64,000 nt of DNA from positions 18,119 to 82,118 of the forward strand of contig CALUZS010000014.1 of assembly GCA_944325355.1 (NCBI GenBank), written 5' to 3'. The position numbers and the translations under genes are program-made. Below are positions 53,394 to 63,591 of this stretch, in pieces. This stretch comes from an uncultured Parabacteroides sp. GTDB taxonomy: Bacteria > Bacteroidota > Bacteroidia > Bacteroidales > Tannerellaceae. Position 1 is the stretch's first letter. Each line of letters begins with the position of its first letter. The notes below the pieces were generated by a model that was given only the letters and a program-made list of their open reading frames with translations, did not search any database and was not told the origin of the DNA.

Positions 53394-53750
53394 TTTCCAT
53401 ATTTATAATTAGGAGGAAGACGGTATGTCAGGATGGCAAATTGCGGTGTGTCGCTTAAAGGCGGGCAGAGTTGTTTGCAAATGTAGATTTTTGTCGCTTT
53501 GCTTTTGACATGTTGTGTTTATCCATTCCGGCATACCGGCAAGAGACTGGCTCAAAATTCCTATTTTGGGTTCAGTCTCTTCCTTTTGGCAGCAGCTGAA
53601 AAAATGATTTGGTTATTAGATATTTTTAGATATTCTTTCTATCTGATGTACGTTTTTTTTTGCGAAACCGTTCTCCTCTTCGTCCATGATTTGGATTCAA
53701 AAACAAATTAATTATGTATTTTTGCACCTTGAACTAACGAAAAGAAACTG
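53394..53750. other. Intergenic region after EF-G2
   Basis: No gene was found in these 357 bp. A hairpin with arms 53541-53558 and 53563-53581 could end the EF-G2 transcript about 150 bp past its stop; its T-run is weak. A promoter for the next gene lies at 53690-53724 (TTTG, 23 bp, TATTTTTG). The stretch 53394-53540 shows nothing I can interpret. Confidence 0.5.
53690..53724 (+). promoter_or_regulatory. Promoter of the GNAT-parE-coaD-ctpA run
   Basis: TTTG (53690-53693) and the exact -7 box TATTTTTG (53717-53724), 27 bp before the ATG. The 23-bp spacing is slightly long. Confidence 0.55.
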
Positions 53751-54878
53751 ATGAACGTAGAAATAAAAGAAGCTAAGAGTAAAAAGGATATAAAAGCTTT
53801 TGTGAAGTTTGGTATAGATCTTTATAAAAATAATCCGTATTACGTTCCGGATTTGATAGAAGAACTTATGATGACACTGGATTCGAAACGGAATCCTGCC
53901 TTTGAAATAGCTGACACAGTTTATTATTTGGCTTATCGTGATGGGAAAGTCGTTGGACGTATTGCTGGAATCATAAACCATAGAAGCAATGAAGTGTGGA
54001 AACAGAAACATGCACGTTTCGGTTTTGTGGATTTTATTGATGACGCAGAGGTTGTCGATGCCCTGTTTTTTGCAGTAGAATCGTGGGCGAAGCAGCAAGG
54101 AATGGAAGCCATACAGGGACCGATGGGTTTCACAGACATGGATAATGAAGGAATGCTTATTGAAGGGTTCGACCAAGTCGGCACAATGGCTACCATTTAT
54201 AATTACCCCTATTATCCAAAACATTTGGAGCGATTGGGATATGTAAAGGACCAAGATTGGCACGAGTTTAAGATTTATGTGCCGGACGGAATTCCTGAAA
54301 AGCATTTACGCATAGGCGAGATTGTAAAAAAGAAATATGGCTTGAAGACAATGAAGTTCAAGTCGACGAAAGAGGTTTGGCCTTATGCAAATAAAATCTT
54401 CGAGACACTGAACGCCGCCTACGCGCCTTTGTACGGATTTGCTCCGTTGACACAAAAGCAAATTGATTATTATGTAAAAATGTATATTCCCATGATCCGT
54501 CTGGATTTGGTCACGGTGATTGTGCGGGAAGCTGATGATGTTGTTGTAGGGTTTGGCATTACGTTGCCAAATCTTTCACGAGCCATGCAGAAAGCGAAAG
54601 GGCATATGTTCCCGTTTGGTTGGATATATTTATTGCACGCCCTGAAATCGAAACCAAAGGTGGTTGATTTTTATTTGACAGGAGTTCTTCCCGAATATCA
54701 GAATAAGGGTGTAAATGCGTTGCTGTTTAACGATTTGATTCCGGTGTATATTAACTTGGGAGTCGAATATGTGGAAACCAATCCGGAATTGGAGACCAAT
54801 AAAGCGGTCCAGGCGCAATGGGATTATTTCAGACGTGAGCATCACAAAACGCGCCGTGCATTCATTAAAAAATTGTAG
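53751..54878 (+). CDS. GNAT-like N-acetyltransferase domain protein
   Basis: This is a 375-residue soluble protein. The N-terminal part (about 55-170) contains VVGRIAGIINHRSNE and FGFVDFIDDAEVVDALF. The C-terminal part (about 250-360) has GFGITLPNLSRAMQ and VLPEYQNKGVNALLF, a GNAT-type acetyl-CoA-binding pattern. Proteins of this size are conserved in Bacteroidetes but uncharacterised; the substrate is unknown. It lies 27 bp before parE, so it is probably co-transcribed. Confidence 0.75.
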   Translation: MNVEIKEAKSKKDIKAFVKFGIDLYKNNPYYVPDLIEELMMTLDSKRNPAFEIADTVYYLAYRDGKVVGRIAGIINHRSNEVWKQKHARFGFVDFIDDAEVVDALFFAVESWAKQQGMEAIQGPMGFTDMDNEGMLIEGFDQVGTMATIYNYPYYPKHLERLGYVKDQDWHEFKIYVPDGIPEKHLRIGEIVKKKYGLKTMKFKSTKEVWPYANKIFETLNAAYAPLYGFAPLTQKQIDYYVKMYIPMIRLDLVTVIVREADDVVVGFGITLPNLSRAMQKAKGHMFPFGWIYLLHALKSKPKVVDFYLTGVLPEYQNKGVNALLFNDLIPVYINLGVEYVETNPELETNKAVQAQWDYFRREHHKTRRAFIKKL

Positions 54879-54905
54879 TTTGTCAGTTGTTGTGGGGGTA
54901 AATTA

Positions 54906-56774
54906 ATGGAAGAATTTGAATTTGATGCACAAAATGACCCGGCAGCTTATAATGACGAAGACATTAAGACGCTCGATTGGATGGAGCATATTCGTCGCCG
55001 TCCGGGAATGTATATTGGTAAATTGGGAGACGGCACTTATGCGGATGACGGAATATATGTATTATTGAAGGAAGTTCTGGATAATTCTATCGATGAATAC
55101 ATGATGGGATACGGAAAGAGCATAGAGATTGTCGTAGAAGACGGGGCAGTCAGTGTGCGCGATTACGGAAGAGGTATCCCGTTGGGAAAGGTCGTCGACG
55201 TGTCGAGTAAAATGAACACGGGTGCGAAATATGACAGCAAAGCGTTTAAAAAATCGGTAGGTTTGAACGGCGTGGGTATAAAAGCCGTTAATGCCTTGAG
55301 CAGTTCCTTTCATATAGAAAGCTATCGCGATGGAGAGTGCCGTCAAGTGGATTATTGCAAGGCCATAATAACAGCAGATACGGGAATAATTCCATCCAAT
55401 GAAAAGAACGGGACGCTTGTCCGTTTTATCCCCGACAAAGAAATCTTTAAGGATTATGCATACAAAGATGAACATATAGAGAATCTCCTGAAGAATTATG
55501 TATTTCTTAATTCAGGGCTTGTGATCCTCTATAACGGGAAACGTTATCATTCCCGTAATGGTTTGGTGGATTTGTTGAATGAGAATATGACAGCGGAGCC
55601 GTTGTACCCGATAATTCACCTGACCGGAAAGGATATAGAATTGGTGATAACGCATAGCAACCAGTACGGGGAAGAATATTATTCGTTTGTTAACGGACAG
55701 TACACGACACAAGGCGGTACGCATTTGTCGGCGTTCAAGGAATCTGTTGGCCGTGTGATAAAGGAGTATTATAATAAAGGTTTCGAGTATTCGGATATCC
55801 GTGCCGGGATTGTGGCAGCAATCAGCATAAAAGTGGAAGAACCGGTTTTTGAGAGTCAGACGAAGACAAAGCTTGGCTCAAAAGATATGGGACCGGAAGG
55901 GCCTACCGTCGCCAAATTCATCGGGGACTTTTTGAAGACTGAACTGGATAATTATCTCCACAAGCATCTGGAAACGGCGGATGTTTTACTCCGGAAAATC
56001 ATGGATTCTGAAAAAGAACGGAAAGCGATAGCCGGGGTAACGAAATTGGCACGCGAGCGGGCGAAGAAAGCGAATCTGCATAACCGTAAGTTGCGTGATT
56101 GCCGTATCCATTTCAATGACGCGAAAGGGGATTTCGTTGAAGAAACTTGCATATTTATTACGGAAGGGGATTCAGCAAGCGGTTCGATAACGAAGAGCCG
56201 GAATCCGAACTTGCAAGCTGTGTTCAGCTTGCGTGGGAAGCCTTTGAACAGTTACGGGATGACAAAAGAGATTGTTTATAAGAATGAAGAGTTTAATTTG
56301 TTGCAAGCGGCTTTGAATATCGAAGACGGGCTGGACGGGCTACGTTATAATAAAGTGATTATTGCGACCGATGCTGATGTTGACGGTATGCATATACGCC
56401 TGTTGCTGATTACGTTCTTTTTGCAGTTTTTCCCGGATTTGATAAAAAGAAATCATGTCTATATTCTCCAAACGCCGCTTTTCCGTGTGCGCAATAAACA
56501 GAAAACATGGTATTGTTATACGGAAGAGGAACGGGTCTCGGCAATTGCTGCCGCTGGGAAGAGCCCGGAGATAACTCGTTTCAAGGGGCTGGGTGAAATC
56601 TCTCCCGATGAATTTAAAAACTTTATAGGAAAAGATATGCGGCTTGACCCGGTTACAATGAAAAAAGAGGACCTGGTCAAAGATATGCTGGAGTTTTATA
56701 TGGGGAAAAATACAATGGAACGTCAGAATTTCATCATCGACAATCTGGTAATAGAAGAAGATGTTGTGAATTAA
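54906..56774 (+). CDS. parE: DNA topoisomerase IV subunit B
   Basis: This is a 622-residue type IIA topoisomerase ATPase subunit. The GHKL motifs are [27 protein letters not shown] and [14 protein letters not shown]. The Toprim domain has EGDSASG and [12 protein letters not shown]. It separates daughter chromosomes with ParC, whose gene is not in the window. The shorter length and motif details fit ParE rather than GyrB. It is followed 15 bp later by coaD. Confidence 0.93.
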   Translation: MEEFEFDAQNDPAAYNDEDIKTLDWMEHIRRRPGMYIGKLGDGTYADDGIYVLLKEVLDNSIDEYMMGYGKSIEIVVEDGAVSVRDYGRGIPLGKVVDVSSKMNTGAKYDSKAFKKSVGLNGVGIKAVNALSSSFHIESYRDGECRQVDYCKAIITADTGIIPSNEKNGTLVRFIPDKEIFKDYAYKDEHIENLLKNYVFLNSGLVILYNGKRYHSRNGLVDLLNENMTAEPLYPIIHLTGKDIELVITHSNQYGEEYYSFVNGQYTTQGGTHLSAFKESVGRVIKEYYNKGFEYSDIRAGIVAAISIKVEEPVFESQTKTKLGSKDMGPEGPTVAKFIGDFLKTELDNYLHKHLETADVLLRKIMDSEKERKAIAGVTKLARERAKKANLHNRKLRDCRIHFNDAKGDFVEETCIFITEGDSASGSITKSRNPNLQAVFSLRGKPLNSYGMTKEIVYKNEEFNLLQAALNIEDGLDGLRYNKVIIATDADVDGMHIRLLLITFFLQFFPDLIKRNHVYILQTPLFRVRNKQKTWYCYTEEERVSAIAAAGKSPEITRFKGLGEISPDEFKNFIGKDMRLDPVTMKKEDLVKDMLEFYMGKNTMERQNFIIDNLVIEEDVVN

Positions 56775-56789
56775 TTGGTCGTTTTTCGG

Positions 56790-57305
56790 ATGAAAAGAGA
56801 AGATATTGTTTTGCAGGATGCCGGTGCGGGAAAAGGAAAACGCATAGCTATTTTCCCGGGAGCTTTCGACCCGTTTACGAAAGGGCACGCTTCTTTGGTG
56901 GAACGGGGATTGCTTATGGTGGATGAAATAATCATTGCCATAGGCATAAACGGCAATAAAAAAAATTGTTTCCCGTTGGAAGAGCGTTTGGCGGCAATAC
57001 GGGAGTTGTATAAGGCAGATTCGCGCGTAAAAGTGAGCTCTTATCAATCGCTTACGGTGGATTTTGCAAAGCAAGTGGGTGCCGGGTTCATATTAAGGGG
57101 AATCCGCTCTGTGAATGATTTTGAATATGAAAAGAATATAGCCGATATCAATCGGATATTGACAGGTATAGAAACAGTAATATTGTTTACCTTGCCGGAA
57201 CATGCGCATGTAAGCTCAAGCATTGTTCGCGAGTTGCTTCATTATGGCAAAGATGTTTCTTCGTTTCTACCGAAAGAGATAAACGATGTTTTGCTCGGTA
57301 AATGA
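56790..57305 (+). CDS. coaD: Phosphopantetheine adenylyltransferase
   Basis: The protein has 171 residues from the ATG at 56790; a TTG at 56775 directly after parE is less likely. It has an N-terminal extension of about 15 residues before [15 protein letters not shown], in which TKGH is the nucleotidyl-transfer motif. The family mark [22 protein letters not shown] is near the C-terminus. It makes dephospho-CoA from phosphopantetheine and ATP. Confidence 0.95.
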   Translation: MKREDIVLQDAGAGKGKRIAIFPGAFDPFTKGHASLVERGLLMVDEIIIAIGINGNKKNCFPLEERLAAIRELYKADSRVKVSSYQSLTVDFAKQVGAGFILRGIRSVNDFEYEKNIADINRILTGIETVILFTLPEHAHVSSSIVRELLHYGKDVSSFLPKEINDVLLGK

Positions 57306-57323
57306 TTTAAAAAGGGAAAATGT

Positions 57324-58931
57324 ATGAACATGAAACGGTTTGTGGTCATAGGATTGTGTCTTTTTTTTATTCTGCATCCGGTGATTTGGTCACAGAAGAA
57401 TAGTGATAGTGGATCCAGAAAATTGCAGATAGCATTTAATGCGATTTCCAAGTTGTATGTAGATGAGACCAATGATAGTATCATGGTTGAAGATGCAATT
57501 AACGGAATATTGAACAATCTGGATCCTCATTCCCAATATATGGATGCCGAAGCGGCGAAAGAGCGAATGGAACCTCTTAATGGCAATTTCGATGGTATAG
57601 GCATTCAATATAATATGCTTACGGATACGTTGTATGTTATCCAAGTGATACCGGGAGGCCCTTCGGAAAAGGTTGGGCTGATGCCTGGCGATAAGATAAT
57701 CATGGTAGATGATTCCTTGATAGCTGGAGTAAAAATAAAAACGTCAACGGTAATGAAGCTTTTGCGTGGCCCGAAAGGAACAGTTGTCCGTGTGAAGGTC
57801 ATGCGCAATAACAAGCCGGATTTGATAGAGTTCAAGATAACTCGCGATAAAATTCCTGTGTACAGTTTGGATGCTGCGTATATGTTGGACGAAAAGACCG
57901 GCTATATCAAATTGAACCGCTTTGCGGCTTCTTCCCCCGAGGAATTCAAAAATGCCATGGGCAAATTGAAGAAAGAGGGAATGAAACAGCTGATTCTCGA
58001 TTTGCAAGGCAATGGAGGCGGCTATTTGAATAGCGCAGAGGATTTGGCCGACCAGTTTTTGGATAAAAACCAATTGATTGTTTATACGCAAGGACGCAAG
58101 ACGGGGCGGAGAGATTATACGGCAGGAAGGAAAGGCATTTTTGAGAAAGGTAAAATGGTGGTGCTGGTCGATGAGGCTTCCGCTTCGGCAAGTGAAATCC
58201 TTACAGGAGCGTTGCAAGATTGGGACCGGGCAGTTGTCGTAGGACGGCGGACATTTGGGAAGGGGTTGGTTCAGATGCCGTTACCTATGCCGGATGGCTC
58301 AATGATAACGCTTACGGTTTCTCGTTATTATACTCCGACAGGGCGATGCATACAGAAACCTTATCAGAAAGGAAATGCCGAAGAGTATGAGCATGACCTG
58401 ATAGACCGTTATAATCGGGGGGAATTGCTTTCGGCGGATAGCATCCATTTCCCGGATTCGTTGAAGTACAGCACACTCGTTTCCGGTAGGACTGTTTATG
58501 GCGGCGGAGGTATTATGCCTGATGTGTTTATTCCATTGGATACAACAAGGCTCACCGATTATCATCGGGAATTGTTAGCGGCAGGATGTATCAACCGGGT
58601 TGCCATGAATTATCTTGACAGAAACCGGGAGAAACTTACTTCTTTGTATGATAAAAAACATTTCAGCAAGTATAAATCTGAATTTTATGTAGAGGACGAT
58701 ACGATGGACGAGTTGGTTGAGTTGGGGAAGAATGACAGCATCCCGTTCAACGAAGAAGAGTTCAGACGGTCGGAACAGTTGATGCGGTTGCAGATAAAAG
58801 CTCTTATTGCGAGGGATTTGTTCGATATGTCGGAATATTACCAGGTGATAAATGACATCAATGATTCATTAATTGAAGCATTGTCGATTATCAATGACGA
58901 GAAACGTTATCAATCTATTTTGAAAAATTGA
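57324..58931 (+). CDS. S41-family C-terminal processing peptidase
   Basis: This is a 535-residue exported protein (signal peptide 1-24). A PDZ domain lies at about 75-160 (GGPSEKVGLMPGDKIIMVD), followed by the S41 core with catalytic Ser in VDEASASASEIL and Lys in RRTFGKGLVQMP. An unusually long C-terminal helical part (about 380-535) follows. Such proteases cut periplasmic substrates near their C-terminus. It lies 18 bp after coaD. Confidence 0.92.
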   Translation: MNMKRFVVIGLCLFFILHPVIWSQKNSDSGSRKLQIAFNAISKLYVDETNDSIMVEDAINGILNNLDPHSQYMDAEAAKERMEPLNGNFDGIGIQYNMLTDTLYVIQVIPGGPSEKVGLMPGDKIIMVDDSLIAGVKIKTSTVMKLLRGPKGTVVRVKVMRNNKPDLIEFKITRDKIPVYSLDAAYMLDEKTGYIKLNRFAASSPEEFKNAMGKLKKEGMKQLILDLQGNGGGYLNSAEDLADQFLDKNQLIVYTQGRKTGRRDYTAGRKGIFEKGKMVVLVDEASASASEILTGALQDWDRAVVVGRRTFGKGLVQMPLPMPDGSMITLTVSRYYTPTGRCIQKPYQKGNAEEYEHDLIDRYNRGELLSADSIHFPDSLKYSTLVSGRTVYGGGGIMPDVFIPLDTTRLTDYHRELLAAGCINRVAMNYLDRNREKLTSLYDKKHFSKYKSEFYVEDDTMDELVELGKNDSIPFNEEEFRRSEQLMRLQIKALIARDLFDMSEYYQVINDINDSLIEALSIINDEKRYQSILKN

Positions 58932-58941
58932 TAGAGACAGG

Positions 58942-59472
58942 ATGTATTGGACGTTGTTTCTTACATTTGTAAAAATAGGAATGTTTACCATTGGGGGCGG
59001 TTATGCAATGCTCCCTTTGATAGAACGCGAAGTAGTGGATAAAGGTTGGCTGTCGAAAGAAGATTTTATTGATGTTTTTTCAGTTGCCCAGTCTTTGCCC
59101 GGAATTTTTGCGGTTAATATTTCCATTTTTGTCGGATATAAATTGAAAAAGGTGAAAGGCGGTATCGTTTGCGCCTTGGGGAGTGTCTTGCCTTCATTTC
59201 TGATAATTTTGCTTATAGCCCTGTTCTTTACGCATATGCAGGATAATGTTTGGATAGAAAAGGCATTTAAGGGGTTGCGTCCTGCCGTAGTGGCATTGAT
59301 TGCTGTGCCTTGTCTTACTACGGCTCGGTCAATCAAGTTGAATCATAAATTGTTGATAGTTCCTTTAGCGGCAGCGCTATTGATATGGTTGGGAAATGTT
59401 TCTCCCGTTTGGATTATTTTGGCAGCAATCGTGGGTGGTTTGTTTTACGGTTTAAAAATAAAAAAAGATTGA
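58942..59472 (+). CDS. Chromate transporter-family protein, first half
   Basis: This is a 176-residue single-domain ChrA (short-chain CHR) protein with about five to six helices. Family marks are KIGMFTIGGGYAMLPLI near the start and SVAQSLPGIFAVNISIFVGYKL. Two half-size genes in tandem probably form a heterodimer that exports chromate or a related oxyanion. The real substrate is not proven. It begins 10 bp after the protease gene. Confidence 0.88.
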   Translation: MYWTLFLTFVKIGMFTIGGGYAMLPLIEREVVDKGWLSKEDFIDVFSVAQSLPGIFAVNISIFVGYKLKKVKGGIVCALGSVLPSFLIILLIALFFTHMQDNVWIEKAFKGLRPAVVALIAVPCLTTARSIKLNHKLLIVPLAAALLIWLGNVSPVWIILAAIVGGLFYGLKIKKD

Positions 59473-59475
59473 TTT

Positions 59476-60024
59476 ATGATTTGGCTCCAGCTTTTCTACG
59501 TATATCTCAAAATCGGAATATTCGGCTTTGGCGGTGGATATGCCATGCTCTCATTGATACAAGCTGATGTGGTTGATAAATACCAATGGGTTTCGTTGCA
59601 AGAGTTTACCGATATTGTGGCTATTTCTCAGATGACGCCGGGGCCGATTGGTATAAACAGTGCCACTTATATCGGATATACGGCAATCCATAATGCCGGA
59701 TATTCTCCGGCAATAGCGGTATTGGGTTCCTGTCTGACTACCTTTGCGGTGTGCTTGCCCTCTTTCCTGTTGGTTACTGCCATCTCGTGTGCTTTTGCCC
59801 GGTTCCGCAATAATAAATATGTGGAAGCTGCATTCTACGGATTGCGTCCGGTGACTGTCGGATTGATTGCTGCCGCAGCCTTGTTATTAATGAATGAGGA
59901 AAACTTCATTGATTATAAAAGTTTTCTGATATTCGGTGCCGCCTTTTTTCTGACATGGAAATTTAAAATACATCCGATATTAATGATTCTTCTTGCCGGG
60001 CTTGCCGGAGTCTTGCTGTATTGA
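59476..60024 (+). CDS. Chromate transporter-family protein, second half
   Basis: This is a 182-residue partner of the preceding gene, starting 3 bp after it. It repeats the CHR pattern: KIGIFGFGGGYAMLSLI and ISQMTPGPIGINSATYIGY. The PGPIGINSATYIG segment, where the first half has PGIFAVNISIFVG, marks the two as non-identical halves. It is the last gene of the GNAT-parE run, convergent with ung. Confidence 0.88.
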   Translation: MIWLQLFYVYLKIGIFGFGGGYAMLSLIQADVVDKYQWVSLQEFTDIVAISQMTPGPIGINSATYIGYTAIHNAGYSPAIAVLGSCLTTFAVCLPSFLLVTAISCAFARFRNNKYVEAAFYGLRPVTVGLIAAAALLLMNEENFIDYKSFLIFGAAFFLTWKFKIHPILMILLAGLAGVLLY

Positions 60025-60046
60025 TGACCCTTTCCCAGGTGAGGTG

Positions 60047-60709
60047 TTACCAATCGATAGGAGTTTGCCCGGTAGCAATCAGGTAGGTGTTGGCTTTGCT
60101 GAAATGTTTGTTTCCAAAGAAACCACGGTATGCTGAAAGGGGCGACGGGTGCGCCGATTTTAATACCAAGTTCCTGGTTGTGTCGATGAAACCGCCTTTT
60201 CGCTGTGCATATGCCCCCCATAACATATATACGATGTGTTGGCGCGATGCTGCCAATTTATGTATGACTGCATCGGTAAAGGTTTCCCATCCTTTGTTCT
60301 GGTGAGAGCCCGCCTGATGGGCACGTACGGTCAACGTCGCGTTCAGCAACAATACTCCTTGCTCCGCCCACCGGTTGAGGTTTCCGCTTTTGGGAACAGG
60401 TTTCCCCAGATCCGATTCAATTTCCTTGAAGATATTCACCAGAGACGGAGGAAAAGGTGTCCCGTCTTGTACGGAAAAGCATAAACCGTGTGCCTGTCCC
60501 GGCTCATGGTAGGGGTCTTGTCCGAGTATGACCACTTTTACTTTGTCGAACGGGCAGCGTTCGAACGCATTGAAAATATATGGACCGGGCGGATAAACAG
60601 TGGTTTGCCTATATTCTTGCTTGACAAATCCTACCAGTTGTGCGAAATACTCCTTTTCAAATTCTCCCTGCAATTGCTCTTTCCAACTCTGCTCTATCTT
60701 AACTTCCAT
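60047..60709 (-). CDS. ung: Uracil-DNA glycosylase
   Basis: The protein has 220 residues from MEVKIEQSWK at 60709; a start at 60757 adds 16 unlikely residues. The catalytic motif is GQDPYH (63-68, Asp65), with GLCFSV and the C-terminal HPSPLS loop. It removes uracil from DNA as the first step of base-excision repair. It follows asnA on the same strand with a 73-bp gap. Confidence 0.97.
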   Translation of the reverse strand: MEVKIEQSWKEQLQGEFEKEYFAQLVGFVKQEYRQTTVYPPGPYIFNAFERCPFDKVKVVILGQDPYHEPGQAHGLCFSVQDGTPFPPSLVNIFKEIESDLGKPVPKSGNLNRWAEQGVLLLNATLTVRAHQAGSHQNKGWETFTDAVIHKLAASRQHIVYMLWGAYAQRKGGFIDTTRNLVLKSAHPSPLSAYRGFFGNKHFSKANTYLIATGQTPIDW

Positions 60710-60782
60710 ATAACGATATATAAATGTTTCTTGTACTGCCCGGGAGACAATCGTCATAGGACGGCTGGGACTCTCTTTCCTT

Positions 60783-61820
60783 CTATATCAAATACATTCC
60801 GGCTTCATGGGCTTCCTTGCGCATGTCATCAGGCCAGATGCTTGCTTGTATCTCTCCGATGTGTGCTTTCCGGAGGTAATAAAGGCATAAACGGCTTTGA
60901 CCGATTCCTCCGCCGATGGTTTGCGGAAGTTCTCCGGCTAACAGCCGTCGATGGAAATAGAGCTCTTTTCTGTCCGTAGCATGGCATATATCCAACTGGC
61001 GGAGCAAACTTTCCCTGTTTACCCGGATACCCATCGATGATAATTCGAGGGAACGGTTTAAAACGCTGTCCCAAACCAATAAATCTCCGTTCAGCCCTAC
61101 TTGTCCGTTTTCGGCAACAGATGACCAGTCGTCGTAATCCGGAGCCCGTCCGTCATGCTTTTCCCCGTTGCTGAGCAAGCCGCCTATTCCTATAATGAAA
61201 ACCGCGCCGTATTCCTGCGTGATTGCGTCTTCCCGTTGTTTGGCTGTAAAAGTAGGATATTTTTTCAACAAATCCTCCGCATGGATGAAATGAATATCTT
61301 TTGGCAGTTCCGGGCGTATTTGGGGGAACATCTCGAATACCATATACTCTGTGCGTAGTAGGGCTGCATAAATACGTTTGACAATGGATTTCAGGAATGA
61401 GATGTTCCGGTCTGCTTCGTCCATTACCAATTCCCAATCCCATTGGTCTACATATAAGGAATGTAAATTCCCCAATTCTTCGTCGGAACGGATTGCGTTC
61501 ATGTCGGTATATATGCCGTATCCTTTTTCTATATGGTAATCAGCAAGCGTGAGTCTTTTCCATTTGGCTAACGAATGGACAATTTCCGCTTTGGCATCGT
61601 TCAAATCTTTGATAGGGAATGTCACGGCCCGTTCGGTTCCGTTCAAATCATCGTTGATTCCCATTCCTTTTAATACAAATAGCGGGGCTGTTACACGCCG
61701 CAGACGGAGCTCTGAAGAGAGATTCGCCTGAAAAAATTCTTTAATCATTTTTATCCCCATTTCTGTTTGGGGGAGGTTTAGCAAAGCCTTATATCCTTTC
61801 GGTTTTATCAAGTAGCTCAT
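60783..61820 (-). CDS. asnA: Aspartate-ammonia ligase
   Basis: This is a 345-residue AsnA, related to class II tRNA synthetases. Recognisable stretches are FFQANLSSELRLRRVTAPLFV near the start, the central VDQWDWELVM and the terminal GGGIGQSRLCLYYLRKAHIGEIQ. It makes asparagine from aspartate and ammonia with ATP. A -7 box TATCTTTG lies at 61864-61857. Confidence 0.95.
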   Translation of the reverse strand: MSYLIKPKGYKALLNLPQTEMGIKMIKEFFQANLSSELRLRRVTAPLFVLKGMGINDDLNGTERAVTFPIKDLNDAKAEIVHSLAKWKRLTLADYHIEKGYGIYTDMNAIRSDEELGNLHSLYVDQWDWELVMDEADRNISFLKSIVKRIYAALLRTEYMVFEMFPQIRPELPKDIHFIHAEDLLKKYPTFTAKQREDAITQEYGAVFIIGIGGLLSNGEKHDGRAPDYDDWSSVAENGQVGLNGDLLVWDSVLNRSLELSSMGIRVNRESLLRQLDICHATDRKELYFHRRLLAGELPQTIGGGIGQSRLCLYYLRKAHIGEIQASIWPDDMRKEAHEAGMYLI

Positions 61821-61856
61821 ACAAAACTATATTCGTTATGTTTCATTTTCTGGCGG

Positions 61857-61864
61857 CAAAGATA
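61857..61864 (-). promoter_or_regulatory. -7 box of asnA
   Basis: TATCTTTG on the minus strand, 37 bp before the asnA ATG. Farther out the direct repeat TTTGCAAAA occurs twice, 20 bp apart (61905-61913 and 61925-61933); its role is unknown. Confidence 0.45.
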
Positions 61865-61957
61865 ATTAAAAATATGTCATATTATCAATAAAACAGAACT
61901 TTTATTTGCAAAATGATATTGTTGTTTGCAAAAAGGCTCTTGTTTTGTAAGTAAAAG

Positions 61958-62587
61958 AATGTAGACGGTTGGGGTCGTGCAGAATTGTATGGAAACGGTG
62001 CATCCGGTGCAAATGGAAATGCCGACCATTCAGCTACCGGTTACTTGATGCTTAAATATGTAAGCCCGGATAGTAATCCGTATCGTTCAAGAGGTGCCGA
62101 CTGGCGTCCTTACATCGTTTACCGGTTAGGTAGATTCTACTTGGATTATATTGAAGCATTGAACGAAATAGATCCGAATAACGAGGATATTAAGATTTAT
62201 TGGGACAGAATCCGCAGCCGTGCAGGTCTCCCGAGTATTTTTGATACTTATCCTAATATAAAAGGGAATAAGGAACTGCAATTGGAATATATCTTGCGTG
62301 AGCGTCAAATTGAATTGGCTTTTGAAGGTGACCGTTACTTTACGACTCGCCGGAGATGGATTGCTCATACAACGGATACGGAGCGCGATGAAGCTCATCG
62401 CAGATTTGGCGAAGGCGGTCCGATGTACGGATTGAACGTAACTGTCGGCAACAGTTTCAGCGATACGGAATTCTATCAGAGAACGATGTTTGAGGAACGT
62501 GTTTATGATATGAAGATGAATATCTTCCCGATTGAACAGTCAGAAATGGATAGAAACAAATCGATGGTTCAGAATCCGGGATGGTAA
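61958..62587 (+). pseudogene. 5'-truncated SusD/RagB-family gene (C-terminal remnant)
   Basis: In-frame SusD-like sequence begins about 61958 with NVDGWGRAELYGNG and runs to the stop at 62587, giving about 209 residues. Intact SusD proteins have roughly 500-650, with a lipoprotein signal, all missing here. The retained part has the C-terminal landmarks YRLGRFYLDYIEALNEI, RSRAGLPSI, LRERQIELAFEGDRYF and FPIEQSEMDRN. A stop codon lies just upstream in frame and there is no ATG start. The cognate susC is absent. The reading frame is otherwise undamaged, so truncation is probably recent. Confidence 0.85.
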
Positions 62588-62629
62588 TTAGTGAGAATAA
62601 AGTGTGTATGAATTTTAATTAGCAGAAAA

Positions 62630-63487
62630 ATGAAAATACATAAAATATTGGCGGCAGTACTCGGAGCGATTTGCTTGGCAAGTTGCGAGAAGGGTATTGA
62701 TATTATCACAGTGGAAAATACGGTATATTTCCCATTGCATGGATATTCTGCTCAAACAGCATTGCTTGGAGAGTCAGATTACGAGTTGGTTTTGTATAAA
62801 GCGGGTTTGAACGGAGAGGGACAAAGCGATCAGGCCGCAACTGTCGAGATTGCTTCCGATGCAACCGTTTTGGATGAGTTCAAGGCAAATAATCCCGGAT
62901 ACGAAGATTATGTGATGTTGCCCGAAACATATTATGAAATAGAATCGATGTCTTATACGATTCCTGCCGAAGCTCATCAGACGAATGTCCGTATTCATCT
63001 GAAAAATATCGACGAAACTTTTGTAGATACGAAGTATTTGTTGCCAATCAAGATAAGTGGCGCATCGGATGGTATCGCTATCAACGAGGAACAAAATGTA
63101 GTTGTTCTTCATTTTACCCGTTTCCGTAATCAATATGAAGGCTTGCATAAGGCATACGGTACAGCTGTTTCTGAAACTGAAGAGTTGAAAATTGACAAAG
63201 AGAAGACGCTGACTTCTTCCGGAACCAGTTCGGTTACAACTTTATTGGGTAACAGCCTTACTGCTCAAATGAAATTGACGATAAACGGGAATGGCTCTGT
63301 GACTGTTTCGAATGTGGACGGAGATAACTCCGTAACGGTTCGCAATAATCCGGAGGTGCCTTCAGTGTATGTCGGAAGTTTTGATGAAACTTATCAACGC
63401 AGTAAAGGAACATATACATTGAATTATATATATGAGGAAAACGGCGTTGAATACACGGTAAGTGAAGAGATTAAATTCTACCTATAA
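62630..63487 (+). CDS. DUF1735/BT_3987-type surface lipoprotein
   Basis: This is a 285-residue protein with lipoprotein signal LASC (Cys19). Residues about 30-165 form a DUF1735-like beta domain. The rest is a second beta domain with a DUF4361-like pattern (TYTLNYIYEENGVEYTVSEEI). Such proteins are encoded behind susC/susD in polysaccharide utilization loci and probably bind glycan at the surface. Here it follows only a susD fragment by 42 bp, so expression is doubtful unless read-through occurs. Confidence 0.82.
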   Translation: MKIHKILAAVLGAICLASCEKGIDIITVENTVYFPLHGYSAQTALLGESDYELVLYKAGLNGEGQSDQAATVEIASDATVLDEFKANNPGYEDYVMLPETYYEIESMSYTIPAEAHQTNVRIHLKNIDETFVDTKYLLPIKISGASDGIAINEEQNVVVLHFTRFRNQYEGLHKAYGTAVSETEELKIDKEKTLTSSGTSSVTTLLGNSLTAQMKLTINGNGSVTVSNVDGDNSVTVRNNPEVPSVYVGSFDETYQRSKGTYTLNYIYEENGVEYTVSEEIKFYL

Positions 63488-63508
63488 TGATAAAATTTGA
63501 TGATTAGA

Positions 63509-63548
63509 GGGAGGGATGTCCGGATTTTCCGGACATTTCTCCCTTATT
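63509..63548 (+). terminator. Terminator of the PUL remnant
   Basis: The stem 63509-63524 / 63528-63543 (centre GTCCGGA/TCCGGAC, with one or two G-U pairs) is followed by TTATTAT. Confidence 0.8.
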
Positions 63549-63549
63549 A

Positions 63550-63581
63550 TTTGCATAAGTCGGATATCCTGTTTACTTTTG
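63550..63581 (+). promoter_or_regulatory. Promoter of tRNA-Arg
   Basis: TTTG (63550-63553), 20 bp, TACTTTTG (63574-63581); the tRNA begins 11 bp later. Confidence 0.65.
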
Positions 63582-63591
63582 CATGTCATTT

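Noticed and set aside
61905..61933. Direct repeat TTTGCAAAA as a target-site duplication at the susD junction
   Set aside because: The two copies are 20 bp apart on the same side of the junction and do not flank the remnant.
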